64,000 nt of DNA from Streptomyces cellostaticus. GTDB lineage: Bacteria > Actinomycetota > Actinomycetes > Streptomycetales > Streptomycetaceae. Both the position numbers and the translations under genes were made by a program. The stretch is taken from positions 62,001 through 126,000 of the forward strand of contig NZ_JALLIN010000002.1 in assembly GCF_023630175.1 (NCBI RefSeq), read 5' to 3'. Positions within the stretch are counted from its first letter, which is position 1; the number at the start of each line of letters is the position of its first letter. This document shows positions 8,476-19,568 of the stretch, piece after piece. The notes under the pieces were generated by a model. That model was not told where the DNA came from and made no database searches. It saw only the letters and a list, made by a program, of their open reading frames with translations.

Positions 8476-8514
8476 TTCCGCGGTCCGCCCCGGCGGGCTG
8501 CGGAAGATCCTTTT
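8476..8514 (+). terminator. Intrinsic terminator after prs
   Basis: TTCCGC (8476-8481) pairs with GCGGAA (8500-8505), and inner CCGCC/GGCGG pairing gives a long stem. The run CCTTTTGG follows at 8509-8516, a rare example here of a hairpin plus T-run. Confidence 0.7.
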
Positions 8515-8542
8515 GGATGCGGCCTCCCCCGCCGAGTAGACT
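8513..8542 (+). promoter_or_regulatory. Candidate promoter of rplY inside a long inverted repeat
   Basis: TTGGAT (8513-8518) and TAGACT (8537-8542) are separated by 18 nt, as in HrdB-type promoters. The -10 lies in the loop of an inverted repeat, GGCCTCCC..GCCGAG (8521-8536) and CTCGGC..GGGAGGCC (8553-8568). The start point would be near 8549, leaving a leader of about 125 nt before rplY. Confidence 0.5.
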
Positions 8543-8675
8543 GCTGCAGTTGCTCGGCGAGGGAGGCCGTTCCCGTTCTGACGGGGTTCGGCGATCCGTT
8601 ATCGACGCGCTCTTCGTAGCAGGCCGTTCGTGGCCGGGTGACCACGTCCGTCTCTGTTTCCGAGGAGTGATCAAC

Positions 8676-9275
8676 ATGTCCGAGGTGAAGCTCACCGCCG
8701 CGACGCGCACCGAGTTCGGCAAGGGTGCCGCCCGTCGTATCCGTCGTGACGACAAGGTTCCCGGTGTCCTCTACGGTCACGGCTCCGAGCCGCTGCACCT
8801 GACCCTCCCGGGCCACGAGCTGCTGCTGGCGCTGCGTACGCCGAACGTCCTGATCTCGCTGGACATCGACGGCAAGACCAACGAGCTGGCGATCCCGAAG
8901 TCCGTGCAGCGCGACCCGCTCAAGGGCTTCCTCGAGCACGTCGACCTGCTGCTGGTCAAGCGCGGCGAGAAGGTCACGGTCGAGGTCCCGGTGCAGGCCG
9001 AGGGTGAGCTGGCCCCCGGTGGCAACCTGCTCGAGCACGTGCTGAACGCGCTGCCGGTCGAGGCCGAGGCCACGCACATCCCCGAGGTCGTCACGGTCTC
9101 CGTCGAGGGCCTGGAGGCCGGTGCCTCCGTCCACGCCAAGGACATCGCCCTGCCGTCCGGCGTGTCCCTCGCCGTCGAGGAGGACGCGGTCGTCCTGCAG
9201 GTCCTGGCCGCGCAGGCCGAGGAGGCCCCGGAGGGCGAGGAGACCGAGGGCGCCGAAGAGGTCGCCGAGGCCTGA
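8676..9275 (+). CDS. rplY: 50S ribosomal protein L25/Ctc (general stress type)
   Basis: Encodes 199 residues from an ATG preceded by GAGGAG. The protein binds 5S rRNA. Residues 1-95 are the L25 domain ([29 protein letters not shown]). Residues about 96-185 form the TL5/Ctc beta-domain ([17 protein letters not shown]). The tail is acidic, rich in Glu and Ala. It lies between prs and pth, the arrangement typical of Gram-positive bacteria, where the three genes often form a translation-related block. A terminator-like hairpin separates it from pth, so coupling may be partial. Confidence 0.97.
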   Translation: MSEVKLTAATRTEFGKGAARRIRRDDKVPGVLYGHGSEPLHLTLPGHELLLALRTPNVLISLDIDGKTNELAIPKSVQRDPLKGFLEHVDLLLVKRGEKVTVEVPVQAEGELAPGGNLLEHVLNALPVEAEATHIPEVVTVSVEGLEAGASVHAKDIALPSGVSLAVEEDAVVLQVLAAQAEEAPEGEETEGAEEVAEA

Positions 9276-9296
9276 TCCTCGTAGTCGTCGTTTCGT

Positions 9297-9328
9297 CAGC
9301 CGCTGTTCCCCGAGGGGGACGGCGGCTG
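9297..9328 (+). terminator. Hairpin between rplY and pth
   Basis: CAGCCGC-T-GTTCCCC and GGGGGAC-G-GCGGCTG pair around a 2-nt loop region, giving a stem of about 14 bp. It ends 12 nt before the pth ribosome binding site, so it could reduce read-through into pth or protect the upstream mRNA. Confidence 0.6.
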
Positions 9329-9345
9329 GCGCGTATCAAGGAGAC

Positions 9346-9948
9346 ATGGACGTGAGCACTCCCGCAGGTGCCCCCTGGCTGATCGTGGGGCTCGGCAATC
9401 CCGGGCCGGAGTACGCCATGAACCGGCACAACGTCGGTTTCATGGTGGTGGACCTGCTCGCCGGGCGGATCGGGGGGAGGTTCAAGCGGGCGGGCAAGGC
9501 GCAGGCGCAGGTACTGGAGGGCCGGATCGGTCCGGTGGGACCGGCGAGCCGCCGGGTGATCCTCGCCAAGCCGATGTCGTTCATGAATCTGTCGGGTGGC
9601 CCGGTGAACGCGCTGCGGGACTTCTACAAGGTTCCGCCGGCGAACGTCCTCGCGGTGCACGACGAACTGGACATCGACTACGGGGTGCTGCGGCTGAAGC
9701 TGGGCGGCGGGGACAACGGCCACAACGGCCTGAAGTCGATGACGAAGGCGATGGGCGCCGACTACCACCGGGTGCGGTTCGGGATCGGCCGGCCGCCCGG
9801 GCGGATGCAGGTGGCGGACTTCGTGCTGAAGGACTTCTCCTCGTCGGAGCGCAAGGAGCTGGACTACTTCGTCGACCGGGCGGCGGATGCGGTGGAGTGC
9901 CTGGTGACGGAGGGGCTCGAACGGGCGCAGAGCGCCTACAACTCGTGA
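9346..9948 (+). CDS. pth: Peptidyl-tRNA hydrolase
   Basis: Encodes 200 residues from an ATG preceded by AAGGAG. Pth releases peptides from prematurely dropped-off peptidyl-tRNA and is essential in most bacteria. All catalytic elements are present: [20 protein letters not shown] with the catalytic His, [13 protein letters not shown] with the tRNA-binding Asn, [11 protein letters not shown] with the catalytic Asp, and DNGHNGLKS. It also ends in the usual [13 protein letters not shown] segment. The start is supported by the RBS; an upstream in-frame extension overlaps rplY and is not homologous. Confidence 0.97.
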   Translation: MDVSTPAGAPWLIVGLGNPGPEYAMNRHNVGFMVVDLLAGRIGGRFKRAGKAQAQVLEGRIGPVGPASRRVILAKPMSFMNLSGGPVNALRDFYKVPPANVLAVHDELDIDYGVLRLKLGGGDNGHNGLKSMTKAMGADYHRVRFGIGRPPGRMQVADFVLKDFSSSERKELDYFVDRAADAVECLVTEGLERAQSAYNS

Positions 9949-10000
9949 CTTGTCCGCTCTTGGCCCCCACCGGAGTTGACCGGCAGTAGGGGTATGGCCA

Positions 10001-10501
10001 ATGATCCCCGCCATGCCTGCCTCAGCCACCACTGCCCGCCAGGCCTCCGTGACCGCGCTGCGGTTCGGGCGGGTCGCGGCGATGGGCGCCGTCACCGCGC
10101 TGATCCTGTTCGCCGGGGTGTGGGGGTCCTGGGGAACCGCGCAGCACGTGATGCTGACCAAGGGACGTGAGCAGGGCACGATCCGGGTCGCGCACTGCTC
10201 GGGGGATGTCTGCACCGGTCCGTTCACGCCCACCTCCGCCGGCGCCGAGGCACGCCGCGTGGACATCGCGCGGACGGTAGCGGTGCGCGAGGGGCGGACG
10301 TACGACGTGGTCGTGAAGCCGGGGTCGGCCGAGGTGGTGCGGTCGGGTCCGGCGGGCGTGCTGTACGCCTGGGTGCCGTTCGGCGGGGCGCTGCTGCTGG
10401 CGTCGGTCGTGGTGGCGGGCGGGCTGCGGTCGACCCGGGCGGCATGGGTGCTGGCCGGGGCCGGCGCGGCGCTGCTGACGGTGGCGTTCGTGTCGCTGTG
10501 A
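10001..10501 (+). CDS. Small membrane protein of unknown function
   Basis: Encodes 166 residues. There are three hydrophobic segments: AAMGAVTALILFAGVWGSW (about 27-45), GVLYAWVPFGGALLLASVVVAG (about 118-140) and AAWVLAGAGAALLTVAFVSL at the end. The loop between the first and second contains two Cys in HCSGDVCTG, which could form a disulphide outside the membrane. TAGGGG lies about 8 nt before the ATG at 10001. A second ATG four codons on (10013) is an alternative. No family is recognised. Confidence 0.65.
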   Translation: MIPAMPASATTARQASVTALRFGRVAAMGAVTALILFAGVWGSWGTAQHVMLTKGREQGTIRVAHCSGDVCTGPFTPTSAGAEARRVDIARTVAVREGRTYDVVVKPGSAEVVRSGPAGVLYAWVPFGGALLLASVVVAGGLRSTRAAWVLAGAGAALLTVAFVSL

Positions 10502-10637
10502 CCGGGGCGGGGCGTTCTTCACAGTTGTAGGAGCCCTGTGTGTTGTGCGTTCGTGATTGACCGGGCGCCGGGCCGGGCCGGAAGCTGAACCGCCCCCTCC
10601 ACACCGTCCCGTCCCTGTCGCGTAGATGGACTGCCCT

Positions 10638-11339
10638 ATGCCCACCCCCCTTCGCGTCGGCGTACTGACCGCCGTCGCCTCGGCTGCTCTGTTCGCCGTC
10701 CCCGCCGCCGCTCACGCCGCCGCTCCCGGCGACAACGGCACCGTCAAGATCCACGATGCCCGGACCGGCGAGGAGCCGCGCCGCAACGAGCCGCACGTGT
10801 GCACGTTCTACCTGGACGCCTTCGGCTTCGACGGCGTCCAGCGGGTCGACTGGCACATCGAGTCCTGGGCCCCGACGGCGTCCGTGAAGGGCGCGACGGT
10901 GAAGTCCGGTGCGCTCTCGCTGGACGCGGGCGGCCACGGCCGTACGCAGGACCTGTCCCTGCCGGACGGCCACTACAAGCTGTTCTGGAACTTCGAGGGC
11001 GAGAAGGGCGCGGCGAAGCACAAGGTGTTCTGGACGGACTGCGCGGACTCCGCGGGGGGCGCGGGCGCGCCGTCCGGGGCCGCGTCGCCGTCCGCTCCGG
11101 TGCCGGGCGCCTCGGCCTCGGCGTCGCCGTCGTCCTCGTCCGGCTCGGAGCCGGGTGCGCCGTCGTCCTCGTCCGGTTCGCCGTCCCCGGCGGTGTCGTC
11201 GTCGCCGTCCGCTCAGGGCGCCGGTGGCGACCTGGCGGAGACGGGCAACGGCGCTCCGGTGGGCCTGCTGTCGGCCGGCGCTGCGGCGCTGGTCGGCGCC
11301 GGTGGCTATCTGGTGGCCCGGCGGGTGCGGCGCGGCTGA
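10638..11339 (+). CDS. Secreted LAxTG-anchored cell-wall protein
   Basis: Encodes 233 residues if ATG 10638 is used (an ATG four codons earlier at 10626 is possible). The N-terminus is a signal peptide (VGVLTAVASAALFAVPAAAHA). The globular part, residues about 30-140, has two Cys (HVCTFYL and WTDCADS) and a KVFWTDC end. A Ser/Ala/Pro-rich stalk follows to about residue 200. The C-terminus carries LAETGNG, a hydrophobic stretch and a VARRVRRG tail. LAxTG is the class E sortase recognition signal of Streptomyces, so the protein is predicted to be attached to peptidoglycan. Its ligand is unknown. It is convergent with ppc across a strong hairpin. Confidence 0.8.
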   Translation: MPTPLRVGVLTAVASAALFAVPAAAHAAAPGDNGTVKIHDARTGEEPRRNEPHVCTFYLDAFGFDGVQRVDWHIESWAPTASVKGATVKSGALSLDAGGHGRTQDLSLPDGHYKLFWNFEGEKGAAKHKVFWTDCADSAGGAGAPSGAASPSAPVPGASASASPSSSSGSEPGAPSSSSGSPSPAVSSSPSAQGAGGDLAETGNGAPVGLLSAGAAALVGAGGYLVARRVRRG

Positions 11340-11352
11340 CCCGGTGGCGCAT

Positions 11353-11397
11353 ACACGGGTGCCCCCGCGGTCGCTGCGACCGCGGGGGCACCCGTGT
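11353..11397. terminator. Bidirectional terminator between LAETG protein gene and ppc
   Basis: A perfect 21-bp stem (11353-11373 with 11377-11397; arms start ACACGGGTGCCCCC) encloses a 3-nt loop. It lies 13 nt after one stop and 14 nt before the other, and so serves both convergent genes. Confidence 0.9.
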
Positions 11398-11411
11398 GTG
11401 CGCCGGTGCCG

Positions 11412-14144
<2,733 letters not shown>

Positions 14145-14448
14145 AGGTGCGGCTCCTTGCAGTGTTGAAGCTCGTCTGGAGGGAACCCGGACGTCCGCCC
14201 GCCGCGCGGCGGGTGCCGCTTAGGGGCCGAGGGGTCCGGGAAGGAATCAGAGCGGACCGCGCTGTCCGACCGACTTCCAGGATAGGTGTCCACTCGGACG
14301 CGCAGGCTCTCGGGCTCTTGCCGCGGCACGGCACGCTGACATACTTACGACGCCGTAGGTTACGGGACCGTAGGGAAGGTGGCTCCATCTCCCGCCGGTT
14401 CCGGCGGCCCGGCATCTGCCTCGACCCTAGACCCCACAGGGGACGCGC
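14145..14448. other. Divergent promoter region of ppc and the desaturase
   Basis: This 304-bp region has no gene. The left end holds the ppc RBS (AAGGAG on the minus strand). The right half holds two TACG-N4-CGTA palindromes (separate entry) and a GGGGAC ribosome binding site before the desaturase. The middle shows nothing I can identify. Confidence 0.6.
14346..14372. promoter_or_regulatory. Twin palindromic operator upstream of the desaturase-TetR operon
   Basis: Two copies of TACG-N4-CGTA lie at 14346-14357 and 14361-14372, exactly 15 bp apart. They share TTACG....CCGTAGG as direct repeats. Palindrome length and position about 77 bp before the desaturase ATG fit binding by the TetR regulator encoded as the second gene. 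Autoregulation is inferred. Confidence 0.65.
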
Positions 14449-15456
14449 ATGACCTCTAGTTCCGATGTGATCGACGAAGCCCACAAGGCCAACGACACCT
14501 CCACCTCCTCCGCCACGCTGGGCGGTGAGCAGAAGCGTTCGATCGAGCAGATCACGCTGCTCCTGTTCATCACGGTGCCGTTCCTGGCGCTGGTGGCGGC
14601 CGTGCCGCTGGCCTGGGGCTGGGGGGTGAGCTGGCTCGACCTGGGCCTGCTGGTGTTCTTCTACTTCCTGGGGTGCCACGGCATCACGATCGGTTTCCAC
14701 CGGTACTTCACCCATGGCTCGTTCAAGGCGAAGCGGCCCCTGCGGATCGCGCTGGCGATCATGGGGTCGCTGGCGGTCGAGGGGCCGCTGGTGCGCTGGG
14801 TGGCCGACCACCGCAGGCACCACAAGTTCTCCGACGCGGAAGGGGACCCGCACTCGCCGTGGCGGTTCGGGGAGACGGTCCCGGCGTTGATCAAGGGCCT
14901 GTGGTGGGCGCACATCGCCTGGATGTTCGACGAGGAGCAGACACCGCAGGAGAAGTACGCCCCGGACCTGATCAAGGACGGGGCGATCCGCGCGATCTCC
15001 CGCCAGTTCGTGCTGTGGACGGCCGTGTCGCTGACGCTGCCGCCGCTGATCGGCGGTCTGGTGACGATGTCCTGGTGGGGCGCGTTCACCGCGTTCTTCT
15101 GGGGTTCACTCGTCCGGGTGGCGCTGCTGCATCATGTGACATGGTCGATCAACTCGATCTGCCACGCGGTGGGCAAGCGGCCGTTCAAGTCGCGCGACCG
15201 TTCGGGCAACGTGTGGTGGCTGGCGGTCCTGTCCTGCGGCGAGTCCTGGCACAACCTGCACCACGCCGACCCGACCTCGGCGCGGCACGGCGTGATGCGC
15301 GGCCAGATCGACTCCTCCGCGCGGATCATCCGCTGGCTGGAACTGCTCGGCTGGGCGTACGACGTGCGCTGGCCGTCACGCTCGCGTATCGATTCGCGGC
15401 GCAACACCGGTGAGGGCGACTCCCGGCTCCGGAAGGAAGCAGCCGAGGCGGCATGA
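14449..15456 (+). CDS. Membrane acyl-CoA/fatty-acid desaturase (delta-9 type)
   Basis: Encodes 335 residues. The three histidine boxes of the stearoyl-CoA desaturase superfamily are present: GFHRYFTHGS (about residue 81), DHRRHHKFS (about 121) and SWHNLHHADP (about 265). Together they bind the di-iron centre. Four hydrophobic helices are visible, for example ITLLLFITVPFLALVAAVPLAW, LDLGLLVFFYFLG and SWWGAFTAFFWGSLVRVALL. It should introduce a double bond in membrane acyl chains. The stop overlaps the start of a TetR gene (ATGA), so the two are translationally coupled and the regulator probably senses an acyl-CoA or fatty acid. GGGGAC is the RBS. Confidence 0.93.
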   Translation: MTSSSDVIDEAHKANDTSTSSATLGGEQKRSIEQITLLLFITVPFLALVAAVPLAWGWGVSWLDLGLLVFFYFLGCHGITIGFHRYFTHGSFKAKRPLRIALAIMGSLAVEGPLVRWVADHRRHHKFSDAEGDPHSPWRFGETVPALIKGLWWAHIAWMFDEEQTPQEKYAPDLIKDGAIRAISRQFVLWTAVSLTLPPLIGGLVTMSWWGAFTAFFWGSLVRVALLHHVTWSINSICHAVGKRPFKSRDRSGNVWWLAVLSCGESWHNLHHADPTSARHGVMRGQIDSSARIIRWLELLGWAYDVRWPSRSRIDSRRNTGEGDSRLRKEAAEAA

Positions 15457-16130
15457 TTGACGCCGTGGCGACCGACTCCAGCAGCACTCCCAGCAACGAC
15501 AAGCAGCGGCGGACCCGCCGGACCCGGATGACCGGCGCCGAGCGCCGCCAGCAGCTACTGGAGATCGGTCGCACCCTGTTCGCGGCGAAGGGTTTCGAGG
15601 GCACGTCGGTGGAGGAGATCGCGGCGAAGGCCGGGGTGTCCAAGCCGGTGGTGTACGAGCACTTCGGCGGCAAGGAGGGGCTGTACGCGGTGGTGGTCGA
15701 CCGCGAGATGCGGCGGCTGCTGGACATGGTGACCGGCTCGCTGACCGCCGGGCACCCGCGTGAACTGTGCGAGCAGGCGGCCTTCGCGCTGCTGGACTAC
15801 ATCGAGGAGTACACGGACGGATTCCGCATCCTGGTCCGCGACTCCCCCATCCCCCAGTCGACCGGGTCCTTCGCCTCCCTCATCTCGGACATCGCCACTC
15901 AGGTGGAGGACATCCTGGGCCGCGAGTTCAAGTCCCGCGGCTTCGACCCGAAGCTGGCCCCGCTGTACGCCCAGGCCCTGGTCGGCATGGTCGCGCTGAC
16001 CGGCCAGTGGTGGCTGGACGTGCGCCGGCCGAAGAAGGCGGAGGTCGCGGCGCACCTGGTGAACCTGGCCTGGCACGGACTGGACGGCCTGGAGCAGAAG
16101 CCGCGGCTGATCGGACACCGGAAGGCCTGA
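15453..16130 (+). CDS. TetR-family regulator, likely of the desaturase
   Basis: Encodes 225 residues. The start ATG overlaps the desaturase stop by four bases. The first 28 residues are a polar tail. The HTH follows in RRQQLLEIGRTLFAAKGFEGTSVEEIAAKAGVSK (family signature, split here at about residues 31-64) and PVVYEHFGGKEGLY. The C-terminal part, residues 80-215, is the ligand-binding helical domain. Coupling to the desaturase and the twin palindromes upstream suggest local lipid-responsive repression. A large hairpin follows the gene. Confidence 0.9.
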   Translation: MIDAVATDSSSTPSNDKQRRTRRTRMTGAERRQQLLEIGRTLFAAKGFEGTSVEEIAAKAGVSKPVVYEHFGGKEGLYAVVVDREMRRLLDMVTGSLTAGHPRELCEQAAFALLDYIEEYTDGFRILVRDSPIPQSTGSFASLISDIATQVEDILGREFKSRGFDPKLAPLYAQALVGMVALTGQWWLDVRRPKKAEVAAHLVNLAWHGLDGLEQKPRLIGHRKA

Positions 16131-16138
16131 GGGCGCTC

Positions 16139-16206
16139 GACCCCGGTGCCGCCGTCGCCCGAGGTCCCCGCGGGGGGCGCACCCCGGCCGACGCGGCACC
16201 GGGGTC
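16139..16206. terminator. Large hairpin terminator between TetR and LmeA-like genes
   Basis: GACCCCGGTGCCGC (16139-16152) is the exact complement of 16193-16206. The 40-nt interior can form a second GC-rich hairpin. It starts 9 nt after the TetR stop, and its far end lies 83 bp from the convergent gene, so it may serve both. Confidence 0.75.
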
Positions 16207-16288
16207 CGGTTCCGCTGTCGCCGGGCGGGTGTCCCGGCGGCGGTGTGCTCCGGAGGATCGGGCGCGGGCGGTCCGGTGAACCGGTCCG

Positions 16289-17041
16289 TCAGCGCAGGGC
16301 CACGTCGTCCGCGCTGAGGACGACCACCAGTCCGCCGGAGGTAACCCGGAGCTCGGCGAGCGGCAGGGCGGTCGCGGTCTGCCGCGCCGACTGCCCACGC
16401 AGGGCTTCCTCGATCCTGCTGGTGATACCGGCGGGCGCGGGCCGTCCCATGATCCGGGCGTCGTCCAGCGTGAGGACGACCTTGCCGCCGGAGAGGGCGG
16501 GCCGGACGGTCAGGGTGCCCAGCCCGCCCTGCACCGTGATCACCAGGGTGCCGGACGAGGGATCGGGCCGCACCCCGGACACCGCCAGCCCCGGCGCGGA
16601 CTGCTGCAGGGCACGCGCGACGGCTTCCGGCGGAACGGTGATGCTGCCCCGTATCCGGTCGGCGTGGGGTGAGCCCCCCAGTTCCAGGCCGGTCAGCCGG
16701 AGGTCGACGGTGGCTCCGTCGATCCGGCCCAGTCGTGCCGAGTCGCCCGTCACCGTGGCCGCGTTCAGCCTGCCCCGCGCGAGCGCGAGCAGCGCCGAGC
16801 CGTCCAGGTCCACCTCGTTGTCGCCGATCCGAGCCCGCAGCCGGTCGGAGATCCGCTCCTCGACCAGGCGTGCCGCGAGGAGCTCCGCGCTGCCGGTGAG
16901 GAGGACCAGCACGACCGCGCCCAGCGCCAGCCACCTGGTCCAGGACCGCCGCCGCGGTACCCGCGCCCGGGGCCCGCGCGTGGACGGGTCACGCGCGCCG
17001 CGGCCCGGCGCCGCGGCCGCCGGTCCCGACGGGGCCCTCAC
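16289..17041 (-). CDS. DUF2993 (LmeA-like) lipid-binding protein
   Basis: Encodes 250 residues when the GTG at 17041 is used. This overlaps the stop of the MMPL gene by four bases (GTGA), a clear translational coupling. After a Pro/Ala/Arg-rich N-terminus there is one membrane segment, WLALGAVVLVLLTGSAELLAA (about residues 32-52). An extracytoplasmic domain follows, containing EVDLDGSALLALARGRLNAATV and VDLRLTGLELGG. This pattern is DUF2993; the mycobacterial member LmeA binds phospholipid and acts in lipoglycan maturation. Pairing with an MMPL exporter points to lipid export or maturation at the membrane outer face, by inference. Confidence 0.8.
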   Translation of the reverse strand: MRAPSGPAAAAPGRGARDPSTRGPRARVPRRRSWTRWLALGAVVLVLLTGSAELLAARLVEERISDRLRARIGDNEVDLDGSALLALARGRLNAATVTGDSARLGRIDGATVDLRLTGLELGGSPHADRIRGSITVPPEAVARALQQSAPGLAVSGVRPDPSSGTLVITVQGGLGTLTVRPALSGGKVVLTLDDARIMGRPAPAGITSRIEEALRGQSARQTATALPLAELRVTSGGLVVVLSADDVALR

Positions 17042-19296
17042 CGCGACCGCCCCGGGGAGGGTGCCGTCGCCCCGGCCGGGCGGGGCGTGCTCCGCGGACC
17101 CTCCGGATCGAGGCGCGGCAGGATCCGGTCCAGCCGGCGCGGGATCCACCAGTTGGCCTCGCCGAGCAGGTACATGGCGGCGGGTACCAGCAGCAGCCGC
17201 ACCACGGTGGCGTCCAGGACGACGCTGACGCCCAGGCCCAGGGCCAGCATCTTGATGATCACGTTGGTCGACAGCAGGAAGGCGAGGAAGACGCTCGTCA
17301 TGATCAGCGCGGCACACGTGATGACCCGTGCCGTGCTCGCCAGGCCGATGGCCACGCTGCGGTGGTTGTCACGCGTCTCCAGCCAGGTCTCCCGTACCCG
17401 GGACAGGAGGAAGATCTCGTAGTCCATGGAGAGGCCGAAGACGATCGCGAACATCATCATCGGGACGTACGACTCCACCGGCACGGCCTGGTCGACGCCG
17501 AGCAGTGCCGTTCCCCAGCCCCACTGGAAGACCGCGACCAGCACACCGAAGGAGGCGGTGATCGACAGGAGGTTCAGCACGGCCGCCTTGAGCGCGACCA
17601 GAGGGCTGCGGAACACCGTCAGCAGGAGCACGAGGGCAGCCGCGACCACCACGCCCACCACCACGGGCAGCCGGCCGGCGAGGATGTCCCGGAAGTCCTC
17701 CTGGGCGGCGGTGGTGCCGGTGAGGTATCCCGTCGCGCCCTCGGGGGACAGGACCTCGGGCAGCACGTCGTCCCGCAGGCGGTGCGCGAGGTCGGTGGTC
17801 GCCTCTTCCTGGGGCCCGGTGTCCGGGGTGACGCCCGCGACCAGCAGTGCGCCGTCCCGGGTGGAGGTCGGCCGAGTGGCCGAGGCGACCCCCGGCGTGT
17901 GGACGAGCTTGTCGTACAGGGCGTCGGCGAGATCGTCGCGCCGTCGGCCGGTCGTGGCCCGGTCCTTGTCCAGGGTGACGACGACGGTCAGTTTCCCGTT
18001 CGCGCCCGCCCCGAAGCCGTCGGCGATCAGGTCGTAGGCGCGGCGTTCCGTGTAGGAGGTGGGAGACGCGCCGGCGGCGACGTGCCCGAGCCGCATGGAC
18101 GCGGCGGGCACCGCCAGGACGCCCAGGAGGACGAGCCCCAGCAGCAGGAACGTCCACGGGCGGCGGCGGATGACGGCGGCCCAGCGGTGCCACACGTCGC
18201 CGTCGTCGGGTTCGTCCACGGGCGTGCGTACGTGCCAGCGGTCGACGCGCCGGCCGGCCAGCCCCAGCAGCGCGGGCGTCAGGGTGAGCGCGGCCGCCGC
18301 GCCGGCGAGGACGGTCGTCCCGGCGGCCACCCCCATCGCACCGATGAAGTGCACCCCTGAGGCGAAGAGCCCGGCGAGGGACAGGGTCACCGTGAGCGAC
18401 GCCACCAGTACGGCGCGGCCGCTGGTGGCGACGGTTCGTGCCGCCGCCTCGACGGGGCTGTCGGCGGTGTGCAGCAGTTTGCGATGCCGGGTGACGAGGA
18501 AGAGCGAGTAGTCCAGGCCGACGCCCAGTCCCATCATCACCGCGAGGGTCGGCGCGGCCGTCCCGAAGGAGAACTCGGCGGCGAGCAGGGCGAGCGCGCT
18601 CAGCCCGGTGAGCAGCCCGACGACCGCGGTGAGCAAGGGGAAGCCGGCGGCGGCGACACTGCCGAAGCCGAGCAGCAGCACGACCACCGCGGTGCCGACA
18701 CCGATGAGTTCGGAGGTGCGGTCGGCGGCCGCGGGCCTGGCGAGCTGGCCGAGTGGACCGCCGTACTCCACGGTGACGCCGTCGTCGCGCAGGCCCCGCA
18801 CCGCGTCGTCGACCCGGTCGACGTACGACTTCTCGAACTGCGCGGGGTTCTCCCGGAACCGGACGGTGTAGTAACCCGTCCGGCCGTCGTCGGTGACCGC
18901 TTCGGGCACGTCGAGGGGTGACGCCACGGACACGGCGTCGGGCAGGTCGGCGAGGCGCCGTCCGGCGGCGGACAGCTCCTCCCGGTGCGCGGTGAGCGTG
19001 CCCTCGTCGGAGCGGACCACGATCTGCGCGGCCACGCCCCGCAGTCCTGCCCCGCCGTGGGCGTCGAGCAGGTCGGCACCGGTGCTCGACGGGGTGCCCG
19101 ACAGGTTGAAGTCGTCGGCGTAGGAACCGCCCCAGGAGCGGTCGGCGGCCAGCGCGGCCAGCAGGACGACGAGCCAGACGGCGATCACTCGCCAGGGGCG
19201 GGCCGCGCAGGCACGGCCCACGCCGTACAGCAGCCCGCCGCGTGCCGGGCCGGCGCCGGTGCGCTGTGCCGTGGGGGCCTTGCAGGAGAGTCGCAT
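17038..19296 (-). CDS. MMPL-family RND lipid/drug exporter
   Basis: Encodes 752 residues from the ATG at 19296, preceded by AAGAAGG. An upstream in-frame ATG at 19404 has no RBS. The layout is the MMPL one: TM1 (VIAVWLVVLLAALA), a periplasmic loop of about 150 residues, five TMs, a cytoplasmic stretch, TM7 (FLLLGLVLLGVLAVPA), a second loop, and five TMs. The sterol-sensing-like motifs GLGVGLDYSLFLVTRHR and GLSMDYEIFLLSR carry the Asp-Tyr pairs expected to relay protons. It is coupled to an LmeA-like protein and divergent from a two-component system that may control it. Substrate unknown; lipid-like molecules are typical for the family. Confidence 0.92.
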   Translation of the reverse strand: MRLSCKAPTAQRTGAGPARGGLLYGVGRACAARPWRVIAVWLVVLLAALAADRSWGGSYADDFNLSGTPSSTGADLLDAHGGAGLRGVAAQIVVRSDEGTLTAHREELSAAGRRLADLPDAVSVASPLDVPEAVTDDGRTGYYTVRFRENPAQFEKSYVDRVDDAVRGLRDDGVTVEYGGPLGQLARPAAADRTSELIGVGTAVVVLLLGFGSVAAAGFPLLTAVVGLLTGLSALALLAAEFSFGTAAPTLAVMMGLGVGLDYSLFLVTRHRKLLHTADSPVEAAARTVATSGRAVLVASLTVTLSLAGLFASGVHFIGAMGVAAGTTVLAGAAAALTLTPALLGLAGRRVDRWHVRTPVDEPDDGDVWHRWAAVIRRRPWTFLLLGLVLLGVLAVPAASMRLGHVAAGASPTSYTERRAYDLIADGFGAGANGKLTVVVTLDKDRATTGRRRDDLADALYDKLVHTPGVASATRPTSTRDGALLVAGVTPDTGPQEEATTDLAHRLRDDVLPEVLSPEGATGYLTGTTAAQEDFRDILAGRLPVVVGVVVAAALVLLLTVFRSPLVALKAAVLNLLSITASFGVLVAVFQWGWGTALLGVDQAVPVESYVPMMMFAIVFGLSMDYEIFLLSRVRETWLETRDNHRSVAIGLASTARVITCAALIMTSVFLAFLLSTNVIIKMLALGLGVSVVLDATVVRLLLVPAAMYLLGEANWWIPRRLDRILPRLDPEGPRSTPRPAGATAPSPGRSR

Positions 19297-19568
19297 GCCT
19301 TCTTCCCGGGGATGGGGGAGGGGAGCAGCCGTCGCGCCGCGCCGGAGGACGCTGCGCGGCTCCGGCACCGGGCTGCGGACCGCACCGGGTACGGCTTCGA
19401 TCATGGGCCGCGGATACGTGGGGATCGTTGGCGCCGTGTTAGGGGACTGTTAGGGCGGCCCGCCCCGCCCGGCGGCTCCCGGGAGGACACGGGCCCCGCC
19501 GCTTAGGATGCCGTCAGGCCGACCCCGCGCGCGGGCCCGGAGACGATCGGCGGCGGACGGAGGCGGGC

